From contig JAUNUF010000005.1 in the NCBI GenBank assembly GCA_030538315.1, positions 11,569-50,746 on the forward strand: a DNA stretch of 39,178 nt. Direction: 5' to 3'. Shown piece after piece: positions 7,881 through 14,559 of the stretch. The notes beneath the pieces were generated by a model. The model saw only the letters and a list, made by a program, of their open reading frames with translations. It made no database searches and was not told where the DNA came from. Positions within the stretch are counted from its first letter, which is position 1, and every line of letters starts with the position of its first letter. The stretch is from Propionibacteriaceae bacterium (lineage in GTDB: Bacteria; Actinomycetota; Actinomycetes; Propionibacteriales; Propionibacteriaceae). The translations under genes were made by a program, and so were the position numbers.

Positions 7881-8579
7881 TCAGCGGGGTTTGCGCGTCT
7901 CGAAATCGTCTCGAGTTTGCGACATGTGGGCCCGCATGGCCTCCTTGGCCCCCACCGAATCCCCCCGCTCAAGCTGCGCCAGGATGCGGCGATGATGGCT
8001 CTGGGCCCTGTCCCGCACCTCGCGACGAGACGACGTGATGCGCCGGGAGGTATAGAGCGCTTCAGCCAGCGGCTGCATGATCGTGGCAAGGAAGGGGTTC
8101 CCGGAAGCCACCAGGATCGCGTCGTGGAAGGCGATATCGAAGCGCACGGTGCCCTCCACATCATCTGCCGCGGAGGCCACGTCGTAGCGCTCCAGCGCGA
8201 CCCGCATGGCAGCCAAATCCTCCTCGGTGCGGTTCGTGGCCGCCAGCCCGCATGCCCCCACTTCGATCATCCGTCGCACCTGGGTCAGCTGAAGGCCGAG
8301 TTCCTCCTCAGGTAACTCTCGCGCCATGAGGTCAATGAGCGTCGGCAGGTCGCGCCATTCGGAGCGCTCCGCGACGAAGGTGCCCCGGCCGTGCACCACG
8401 TTCAGAATTCCGCGGTCGCTCAGCGTGCGAACCGCCTCGCGCATCGTCGGGCGCGACACGTCAAGCAGCAGCGCAAGATCTGCCTCCGGCGGCAACGGCT
8501 CTGCCACCGAGAAGGTGCCGTCAGCGATCCGTTCGAGGATGCTCGAGACGGCCTCATCAACCAAACCGCGACGACTCAT
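7881..8579 (-). CDS. GntR-family (FadR/FCD) transcriptional regulator
   Basis: The product has 232 residues. The N-terminal winged helix-turn-helix (about 5-70) reads LPPEADLALLLDVSRPTMREAVRTL and HGRGTFVA. The C-terminal FCD domain has the metal-ligand pattern DIAFHDAIL with later His residues in HHRRIL and AHM. FCD regulators sense small organic acids and usually repress the neighbouring catabolic operon. It lies upstream of otnK-ltnD-gntP on the same strand, separated by 114 nt containing the 7790-7804 palindrome. The ATG at 8579 (GGGAG 9 nt upstream) was preferred to an in-frame TTG at 8588. Confidence 0.9.
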   Translation of the reverse strand: MSRRGLVDEAVSSILERIADGTFSVAEPLPPEADLALLLDVSRPTMREAVRTLSDRGILNVVHGRGTFVAERSEWRDLPTLIDLMARELPEEELGLQLTQVRRMIEVGACGLAATNRTEEDLAAMRVALERYDVASAADDVEGTVRFDIAFHDAILVASGNPFLATIMQPLAEALYTSRRITSSRREVRDRAQSHHRRILAQLERGDSVGAKEAMRAHMSQTRDDFETRKPR

Positions 8580-8668
8580 CAGCCCCAACTCCCATCAGCG
8601 GCAAGCCTACTCCCGACGGCGCAGCCCTCGCAGTGGCGGGCTGACCGGGGCCCTCTCCGCGGACGGGA

Positions 8669-8674
8669 TAGGCT
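8669..8674 (+). promoter_or_regulatory. -10 box of leaderless promoter (8682 gene)
   Basis: TAGGCT followed by 7 nt and GTG at 8682. There is no Shine-Dalgarno sequence. Confidence 0.6.
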
Positions 8675-8681
8675 CAGGCGG

Positions 8682-9491
8682 GTGACCGAAGACCGCCTGT
8701 TCCCAGACCCCCAGAACATGGGTGCGTTCTACGTGCGGTTCGGGCCCACCTCGCAGTCCTACGTCGACCCCTATCAACCCGATTTCCTGATGTTCCAGTA
8801 CGTGGCCCACATCGCGTTGATCCTGGAGAACTCCGTCTTCCGGGCGCCGGAGGACGAGCGGTTGAGGTTCGTGCACATCGGCGGCGCCGGCATGACCATC
8901 CCCCGCTACGTGGCGCACCTGCGGCCCGGCACCGCGCAGGTGGTGTGCGAGCCAGATGTGGAACTCACCGAAGAGGTACGCCGGAAGATCCCGCTGCCTC
9001 CCCGCTCGGGCAGCAAGGTGCGCGACGTCGACGGCCGCACGGGCTTGAGCGCCATGCCGTCGGACTGGACCGACGTGGTCATCGTGGACGCGTTCAAGGA
9101 ACTCATCGTCCCCGGCGACCTCGCCACCGCTGAGGCCCTCGACGAGATCCGCCGCGTGACGAGGGGCGAATCCATGGTGATCTTCAACGTGACCGACAGG
9201 GCGCCGTTCGACTGGGCCAAGAAACTCGCCGGCGGACTCAACGAACGCTGGCGCACCACGATGTTCGGCATGGAATCCGACGTCTACAAGGGGCGTCGCT
9301 TCGGCAACCTGCTCCTCATGGCCACCGACGGCAAGCCAGACATCAAGGCCATCGAGCGCGAATCCAGCCGCCGGATGTTCGGCTACCGCTGGATCACCGG
9401 CAGCGCAGCGCGCAAGTGGCCGGGCGGCGCACTCCCCTACACCGACGACACCGTCAAGGACTCCCCCGGCCTGCAAGGGCGTGGCTGGTGA
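8682..9491 (+). CDS. Spermidine synthase-like methyltransferase-fold protein
   Basis: The product has 269 residues. The N-terminus (VYVDP-like SYVDPYQPDFLMFQYV) leads into a Rossmann fold with VHIGGAGMTIPRYVA as the nucleotide-binding glycine loop, CEPDVELTEEVRRKI as the acidic beta2 end, and DVVIVDAFKELIVP as the active-site strand. This is the layout of spermidine synthase-like (SpeE-fold) proteins. Many actinobacterial members are stand-alone and have no proven polyamine activity. No speD or polyamine gene is nearby, so the substrate is unknown. The GTG start was chosen because TAGGCT lies 7 nt before it. A longer frame upstream has no support. The stop overlaps the next gene's GTG (GTGA). 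Confidence 0.8.
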   Translation: MTEDRLFPDPQNMGAFYVRFGPTSQSYVDPYQPDFLMFQYVAHIALILENSVFRAPEDERLRFVHIGGAGMTIPRYVAHLRPGTAQVVCEPDVELTEEVRRKIPLPPRSGSKVRDVDGRTGLSAMPSDWTDVVIVDAFKELIVPGDLATAEALDEIRRVTRGESMVIFNVTDRAPFDWAKKLAGGLNERWRTTMFGMESDVYKGRRFGNLLLMATDGKPDIKAIERESSRRMFGYRWITGSAARKWPGGALPYTDDTVKDSPGLQGRGW

Positions 9492-10798
9492 GCCTTCCCC
9501 GACGCGTACTCGCCCTGGCGGTACCGGCCTTCGCCGCGCTCGTGGCCCAGCCCCTGATGATGCTGGCCGACACCTGGATCGTCGGCCACCTCGGCACCGT
9601 TCCTCTCGCGGGCCTGGGCATCGGCTCAGGGCTGCTCACCACCGTCACCGGCCTGATGATCTTCCTGGCCTACGGCTCCACCTCCGTGGTCGCGCGTCAG
9701 ATCGGCGCAGGGCACCGCGACCGCGGCATCGAGTTGGGCGTCCAAGCCATGTGGCTGGCCGCCCTCATCGGCACGACGGTGGGCGCGCTCACGTGGCTGG
9801 CCGCGCCGTGGTTGGCTGCCTGGCTGGGCGCCACCGGCGAGGTACACACGCAGGCGGTGACGTACCTGCGCTGGTCCATCCCGGGCCTGCCGGGCATGCT
9901 CGTGATGCTGGCTGCCACCGGCACCTTCCGCGGGCTTTCCGACGCCCGGACGCCGCTCGTCCTGTCGATCAGCGCCGCCGTGCTCAACCTCATCCTCAAC
10001 GTGGCGCTGGTGTTCGGACTCCAGATGGGGATCGGCGGAGCAGGGCTCGGCACCGCCTTGGCGGAGACGGCCTTGGGGCTCACCGCTGCACTCCTCGTGG
10101 CGCGGCACGCCCGCCGGGCACGCGCACGGCTGCGCCCCTCGTGGACGGAGATGATGAGCAGCCTCGCCGTGGGAGTTCCCCTGCTGCTGCGCACCGTGAC
10201 GTTGCGCATCGCGCTGCTGATCACCACCTTCGTGGCCGCGAAACAAGGCACGGCCGGGCTCGCCGCGCACCACGTGGCGATGCAGGTGTGGGGCCTCCTC
10301 TCCTACGCCCTCGACGCGCTGGCGATTGCCGGGCAAACCATCATCGGCACCGCGCTGGGCGCAGCCAACGCGCAGGAGGCCCGCGACTCCACGCGCCTCA
10401 TGACCTGGTGGTCCGTGGGCGGAGGCGCAGTGATCGGCGCGCTCACCGCGCTCCTGCGCAATCCCGTCGCGGAATTCTTCTCCCCAGATGACGACGTGCG
10501 CGCGCTGGTCGCCTGGGTGCTGCTGCTGATCTCCGCCACGCTGCCGTTGGCCGGCTACGTGTTCCTCCTCGACGGCGTGCTCATCGGCGCCGGGGACGGC
10601 CGCTACCTCGCGACCGCCGGGGTCATCACGCTGGTGGGCTACGCGCCCATCGCCCTGACGGCCCTCACCGCCCAGCCTGGCCAACCCGGCCTCACGTGGT
10701 TGTGGATGGCCTTCGCCGTCGGCTTCATGGGGCTCCGCGCCCTCACGCTGGGGCTCCGAGCCCGCGGGGATCACTGGATGCGCTTGGGCGCGAGCTAG
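9488..10798 (+). CDS. MATE-family multidrug/toxic compound exporter
   Basis: The product has 436 residues with about 12 transmembrane segments in two homologous halves, the normal MATE size (DinF branch). Family marks are AFAALVAQPLMMLADTWIVGHLG at the N-terminus, YLRWSIPGLPGMLVMLAATGTFRG in the middle, and a matching second half starting at LAVGVPLLLRTVTLRI. MATE proteins export cationic drugs or metabolites in exchange for Na+ or H+. The GTG start overlaps the preceding stop, so it is translationally coupled to the spermidine synthase-like gene. Whether the two act together is not known. Confidence 0.9.
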   Translation: MSLPRRVLALAVPAFAALVAQPLMMLADTWIVGHLGTVPLAGLGIGSGLLTTVTGLMIFLAYGSTSVVARQIGAGHRDRGIELGVQAMWLAALIGTTVGALTWLAAPWLAAWLGATGEVHTQAVTYLRWSIPGLPGMLVMLAATGTFRGLSDARTPLVLSISAAVLNLILNVALVFGLQMGIGGAGLGTALAETALGLTAALLVARHARRARARLRPSWTEMMSSLAVGVPLLLRTVTLRIALLITTFVAAKQGTAGLAAHHVAMQVWGLLSYALDALAIAGQTIIGTALGAANAQEARDSTRLMTWWSVGGGAVIGALTALLRNPVAEFFSPDDDVRALVAWVLLLISATLPLAGYVFLLDGVLIGAGDGRYLATAGVITLVGYAPIALTALTAQPGQPGLTWLWMAFAVGFMGLRALTLGLRARGDHWMRLGAS

Positions 10799-10806
10799 CG
10801 GCAGGG

Positions 10807-10812
10807 TAACGT
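10807..10812 (+). promoter_or_regulatory. -10 box of leaderless promoter (10819 gene)
   Basis: TAACGT followed by 6 nt and ATG at 10819. There is no Shine-Dalgarno sequence. Confidence 0.6.
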
Positions 10813-10818
10813 CGTGAC

Positions 10819-12054
10819 ATGCGACGACTAGCGCCGATAGTCCTGACCGCCGCCCTCCTCGCCGCCTGCAGCGGCCCCGGGGAACAACCGCGCCCGGGCG
10901 AGCCCGCGCCGCGCCCCGCCACCTCGCCGTCGTTCACCACCACCGCGCCCACGGCCAGCACCCCTGAGGCTTCGCACACGGCTGAGCCCGCCGTCGAGGA
11001 GTCTCAGGGGGCGTCACCCGAGGTGCCCGAGACCCACGAGTTCACGGTGATCGAGCACGAGGCCTACTCGGAGCCGTGGGCCATGGAGTTCCTGCCCGGC
11101 AGTGACCTGCTGGCCATCACCGAGCGCGGCGGCGCCCTGAAGCTGCGTTCCCCCGACGGCACGGTGCGGGAGGTCTCTGGCGTGCCCGAGGTGCGGGTCG
11201 CCGGGCAGGGCGGCCTGGGCGACCTCATCGCGGGCCCCACCTTCGAAACCGACGGCACCGTGTACCTCTCCTGGGTGGAGAGGGGCGACGGCGGCTCGGG
11301 CGCCGTGATCGGCACCGCCACGCTGGACACGGAGGCGGCCACCCTCAGCAACGTCACCAAGATCTGGGAGCAGAGCCCCAAGGTGGACGGCAACGGGCAC
11401 TTCTCGCACCGCATGGCCATCCAGGGCGAGCACCTGTTCGTCAGCTCCGGAGACCGCCAGAAGATGGACCCGGCGCAGGAGATGGACAACACCCTGGGCA
11501 AGATCCTGCGCCTCACTCTCAGCGGCCAACCCGCCGCAGACAACCCGTTCCAGGAAGACTCCCCCGCCGCCCAGCAGTTCTGGTCAATGGGCCACCGCAA
11601 CCCGCTGGGCCTGGCGTTCGATGCCGACGGCAGGCTCTGGGCCTCAGAGATGGGCCCGCAGGGCGGCGACGAACTGAACCTGATCAAGCCCGGGCTCAAC
11701 TATGGCTGGCCCGATGCCTCAAACGGCTCCCACTACGGCGGGGGAGAGATCCCAGATCATGCGGAGGGCGACGGATTCGAGCCGCCGAAGGTGTTCTGGA
11801 CCCCGTCGATCTCCCCGGGGTCGTTGATGATCTATCAAGGCAGCCTGTTCCCGGCATGGAAGGGCGACGCCTTCCTCGGGGGGCTCTCCGGCAAGCGCCT
11901 GATCCGCGTCGACCTCGACGGCGAGAACGCCACCGAGGCGGAGAACTGGCCCATGAACGCCCGCATCCGCGCGGTGGAGGAGGGCCCGGACGGGACGATC
12001 TGGCTGTTGCAGGACGGCGACGGCGGCAAGCTGCTTGAATTGCGCCCCCGGTAG
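10819..12054 (+). CDS. PQQ-type aldose sugar dehydrogenase lipoprotein (GSDH family)
   Basis: The product has 411 residues. A lipoprotein signal peptide (lipobox LLAAC, Cys17) is followed by a Pro/Thr-rich linker (about 20-75) and a six-bladed beta-propeller (about 80-411). Family motifs include EPWAMEFLPG, GHFSHRMA, SSGDRQ, GHRNPLGLAFD, SEMGPQGGDELN and NYGWP. Glucose/sorbosone dehydrogenases of this kind oxidise aldoses outside the membrane with pyrroloquinoline quinone. No PQQ synthesis genes are in the window, so the cofactor would have to be imported or the protein may have another role. The stop codon TAG at 12052 doubles as part of the next gene's -10 box. Confidence 0.87.
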   Translation: MRRLAPIVLTAALLAACSGPGEQPRPGEPAPRPATSPSFTTTAPTASTPEASHTAEPAVEESQGASPEVPETHEFTVIEHEAYSEPWAMEFLPGSDLLAITERGGALKLRSPDGTVREVSGVPEVRVAGQGGLGDLIAGPTFETDGTVYLSWVERGDGGSGAVIGTATLDTEAATLSNVTKIWEQSPKVDGNGHFSHRMAIQGEHLFVSSGDRQKMDPAQEMDNTLGKILRLTLSGQPAADNPFQEDSPAAQQFWSMGHRNPLGLAFDADGRLWASEMGPQGGDELNLIKPGLNYGWPDASNGSHYGGGEIPDHAEGDGFEPPKVFWTPSISPGSLMIYQGSLFPAWKGDAFLGGLSGKRLIRVDLDGENATEAENWPMNARIRAVEEGPDGTIWLLQDGDGGKLLELRPR

Positions 12055-12057
12055 TCT
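12052..12057 (+). promoter_or_regulatory. -10 box of leaderless promoter (12064 gene), overlapping a stop codon
   Basis: TAGTCT, whose first three bases are the stop of the upstream sugar dehydrogenase gene, followed by 6 nt and ATG at 12064. Confidence 0.55.
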
Positions 12058-12063
12058 GGACCC

Positions 12064-12879
12064 ATGGCACGCATCAGCAAGTCCCAACTCCTCCTCGCCG
12101 TCGTGAAGTCCGCCGCGTGGGCGGGCATCACCCTGATCGACCCCAACAAGCTCACCGGCTGGCGCAAGCACGCCTATTGGGCCACCATGGCCGGCGGCAG
12201 CGCGGCGGAGATCGCGCGCCCCATGCCGAGCGATGGCGAGTACCGCTCCCCTGGGCTCACCACGGGCATCGCGTTGGGCGTGGCCGGCGCCACGTACGGC
12301 GCGCAGGATCTGCTGGCGCGCGGAGATGCGTGGTCGATCGGCCTGCTGCGCAAGCTGGGCCTCAAGCACCCGCGCCGCTGGGCCGCTGGCGCCGTGTTCG
12401 CCTCGATGCTGGCCAGCCTGCTGGCCGAGGCGAAGCTCGACGACTGGGAGCCGCCGCAGGACGATGGCTACGACGAGTTCGGCCAGCCGCTGCCCGAAAC
12501 GCTCGAGCCCCTTCCCACTCAGCTCCGCGCGGCGCTCATCAGCTTGCTCGACGCCGTCGACGGCTACGGCAGCGACGAACTGCGCGAGCAGCTGGCCGAC
12601 GCGGTGTGCCGCCCCTTCGATGGACAGTTCCTCCTGGTGGTGGACAAGGACGCACCGCGTACCCTGCTCAACAGCTACACGTTCCCGGCCAGCGCCATCT
12701 TCCAGCAGGGCGGCCTCAACCACGTGCTGATGCTGGAAATCGAGGACGGCGTCATGTCCTTCGTGTCGCACCACGTCGAGCCGTACCCCGAGGATGAGTC
12801 GATCATCGACTGGTCGCTGGCAGCAGCTGACGAACTCGAGATCGTGGTGGGTTTCGAGGAGACCGAAGCCGCGCTCTGA
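12064..12879 (+). CDS. Conserved-looking protein of unknown function
   Basis: The product has 271 residues. The N-terminal half (1-125) has basic and weakly hydrophobic segments (SAAWAGITLIDP, GLTTGIALGVAGATYGAQDLLA, AAGAVFASMLASLLAEA) that could pack as two or three membrane helices. The C-terminal half (about 140-271) is acidic and soluble (DGYDEFGQPLPETLEPLP, EDGVMSFVSHHVEPYPEDES). I do not recognise a family. It follows the sugar dehydrogenase by 9 nt but has its own TAGTCT box, so it may be transcribed both ways: from its own leaderless start and by read-through. Confidence 0.75.
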   Translation: MARISKSQLLLAVVKSAAWAGITLIDPNKLTGWRKHAYWATMAGGSAAEIARPMPSDGEYRSPGLTTGIALGVAGATYGAQDLLARGDAWSIGLLRKLGLKHPRRWAAGAVFASMLASLLAEAKLDDWEPPQDDGYDEFGQPLPETLEPLPTQLRAALISLLDAVDGYGSDELREQLADAVCRPFDGQFLLVVDKDAPRTLLNSYTFPASAIFQQGGLNHVLMLEIEDGVMSFVSHHVEPYPEDESIIDWSLAAADELEIVVGFEETEAAL

Positions 12880-12932
12880 GGGCGGAAACGGCACCAGCTA
12901 GCGAGCTGAAGCTGACTGCGAGCTCGTCTCGG

Positions 12933-12938
12933 TAGGCT
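12933..12938 (+). promoter_or_regulatory. -10 box of leaderless promoter (12946 gene)
   Basis: TAGGCT followed by 7 nt and ATG at 12946. There is no Shine-Dalgarno sequence. Confidence 0.6.
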
Positions 12939-12945
12939 CCTTCCC

Positions 12946-13641
12946 ATGTGGAAGGTGCTTTTCAGTGAGATGTTTCGCTCGGCTGCTGCCGTTGCGCTCG
13001 CCATCCCGGTGATCGTCGTGGCCGCCTTGGTGTTCGACACCGGGGAGGATTCCACATCCATCGCGAAGTTCATGGCCCTGGTGATGATCGGCGCTGTCTT
13101 GCTGTTCTACGTGGCGGTCACCCTTGGTGTGTTCCTAGCCGCCCCGCACGCCAAGGTCAAGGCCTGGGCCGCCAGCCAGAAGAGGCCCACCTTCCTCGGC
13201 CGCTACGTGTGGCTGACCCAACCAGGCGGCGGCTTGGCGATCTACTTCGCAGTGGCCGCCTTGATCACTGCTCTGGGGGTGTTGCCCAGCGCCGCGGACA
13301 TCGCGGGCAAGGAGGCAGCCTCATGGATCGCAGGCATGACGGTGGTCATGGTCTTCATGGGCTGGTTGGCCGTCTCGGCCACCTACGCGGTCGACTACCT
13401 TGTGTCTCACCAACAGTTGGGCCCAGACACCATCATGTTTCCCGGCACGGAGGACCCACCATTCTCGGATTACCTCTACCTGGCCATCGGCGTGACGGCC
13501 GCCTTCGCGCCGCCGGACGTGAGCATCCGCTCCTCGCTGATCCGCCGTCGGATGACGCTTCAGATGCTGATCGGCTTCGTGTTTGCGACGGTGACGTTGG
13601 CCGCCGTGGTTGGCTCGGCCATGGGGCCAGCCGGCGCCTAG
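12946..13641 (+). CDS. DUF1345 family integral membrane protein
   Basis: The product has 231 residues with about five or six membrane segments. The C-terminal half has the DUF1345 pattern: TYAVDYLVSHQ, then FPGTEDPPFSDYLYLAIGVTAAF, then PDVSIRSSLIRRRMTLQMLIGFVFATVTLAAVV. The family is widespread in bacteria and its function is unknown. It has its own leaderless promoter, and it is convergent with the DUF1707 gene, with only 4 nt between the two stops. Confidence 0.75.
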   Translation: MWKVLFSEMFRSAAAVALAIPVIVVAALVFDTGEDSTSIAKFMALVMIGAVLLFYVAVTLGVFLAAPHAKVKAWAASQKRPTFLGRYVWLTQPGGGLAIYFAVAALITALGVLPSAADIAGKEAASWIAGMTVVMVFMGWLAVSATYAVDYLVSHQQLGPDTIMFPGTEDPPFSDYLYLAIGVTAAFAPPDVSIRSSLIRRRMTLQMLIGFVFATVTLAAVVGSAMGPAGA

Positions 13642-13645
13642 CGGC

Positions 13646-14383
13646 TCAGCGGCCGATCTGCCGCCCCCAGGTCTCGACGGTGTTCTTGGCGGTGCGCAGA
13701 TCCGCCCCGGTGAGTTCTCGGTAGCGCTTGATGGCGAGGATCTTGTTGCCCTTGCGGAGCTCCTCCATCACCCACTCACGTTCCATGTAGGTGAGGGGAC
13801 GAGGCGGCCCGGCGGGGCTGGGGCGAGGCAACTGCCGCCGCTTGCCGATGAGGTTCGGGTAGATCACCCACACCCAGAGCGCGGCCAGGATGATGATGGC
13901 GCCAGTGTCCAGCATCCCCGCGACGAACACGGCGACGATGACCATCCACCACTGCGCGTACCAGGGCGTGCCTCCCTGTGCCACGTCCGCGGACTGCTGC
14001 GCAGGCTCAAGCGGCGCATAGGGATTGGCGTCCGAGACTCCGTAAGGCGCAGGAGCGTACGGATCTTGCGTGCCGTAGGGATCTGCCCCATACGAATCTG
14101 TTGCCCCGTAAGCGGGCGCGGTGGGGCTGGCCGCGGGCGTGTCGTAGGTGAACTGCGGCTCGGCGTAGCTTGCCGGCCCGCCATTGCTGCCAGCGTTGGG
14201 CTTGGGGGCAGGCAGGTCGAGGAACAGCTCGTTCAACTCGCTCTGGGTACGCGCTCCAAGCGCCTTGGACATCCGGTCGTCGAACTCTTCGGAGGTCAGC
14301 CGCCCGGTGGCGTGATGCTCTCGGAGCATGTTGACGGCCTCGTCGCGCTCGACGTCACCAATGCGCATGAAATCCGCTGCCAT
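13646..14383 (-). CDS. DUF1707 membrane protein with C-terminal L7/L12-like segment
   Basis: The product has 245 residues. The N-terminal DUF1707 domain (about 5-60) reads RIGDVERDEAVNMLREHHATGRLTSEEFDDRM. A Pro/Tyr/Ala-rich linker (60-140) with repeated YGxxDPY-like units follows, then a membrane hairpin (about 146-182, WWMVIVAVFVAGMLDTGAIIILAALWVWVIYP). The C-terminal tail (about 205-245, LRKGNKILAIKRYRELTGADLRTAKNTVE) resembles the C-terminal domain of ribosomal protein L7/L12 (pattern GKKIxAIKxxRExTGLxLxEAK). DUF1707 proteins are actinobacterial and poorly understood. The tail would face the cytoplasm. The resemblance to L7/L12 is by eye. Confidence 0.82.
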   Translation of the reverse strand: MAADFMRIGDVERDEAVNMLREHHATGRLTSEEFDDRMSKALGARTQSELNELFLDLPAPKPNAGSNGGPASYAEPQFTYDTPAASPTAPAYGATDSYGADPYGTQDPYAPAPYGVSDANPYAPLEPAQQSADVAQGGTPWYAQWWMVIVAVFVAGMLDTGAIIILAALWVWVIYPNLIGKRRQLPRPSPAGPPRPLTYMEREWVMEELRKGNKILAIKRYRELTGADLRTAKNTVETWGRQIGR

Positions 14384-14389
14384 AGATCC

Positions 14390-14395
14390 AGACTA
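14390..14395 (-). promoter_or_regulatory. -10 box of leaderless promoter (DUF1707 gene)
   Basis: TAGTCT on the minus strand, then 6 nt (GGATCT) and ATG at 14383. There is no Shine-Dalgarno sequence. Confidence 0.6.
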
Positions 14396-14422
14396 CCTGT
14401 CGGCGTCGCCGTCCGATCCGCA

Positions 14423-14470
14423 GGCAAAGGCAAGTTGTGCAGCGGAGTACCTGCACAACTTGCCTTTGCC
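14423..14470. repeat. Perfect 20-bp-arm palindrome, copy A
   Basis: Arms GGCAAAGGCAAGTTGTGCAG (14423-14442) and its exact complement (14451-14470) around an 8-nt loop CGGAGTAC. It lies between clpB and the DUF1707 promoter. Its right 38 nt recur exactly at 14507-14544. Confidence 0.85.
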
Positions 14471-14506
14471 CATGTGTGGGAGCGGCGGACGCGGCGGGCG
14501 GTGGAG

Positions 14507-14544
14507 AGTTGTGCAGCGGAGTACCTGCACAACTTGCCTTTGCC
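14507..14544. repeat. Duplicate of the 14423 palindrome, copy B (half-arm)
   Basis: This 38-nt stretch is identical to 14433-14470 and lies 74 nt further on. It keeps the inner hairpin (AGTTGTGCAG-CGGAGTAC-CTGCACAACT) but its left outer arm is replaced by unrelated sequence. It lies 15 nt past the clpB stop and may serve as the clpB terminator. Confidence 0.85.
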
Positions 14545-14559
14545 CGGCCGAAGCCCGGC

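Noticed and set aside
14384..14559. A gene between clpB and the DUF1707 gene
   Set aside because: Open frames here are made by the duplicated palindrome. No start signal was found.
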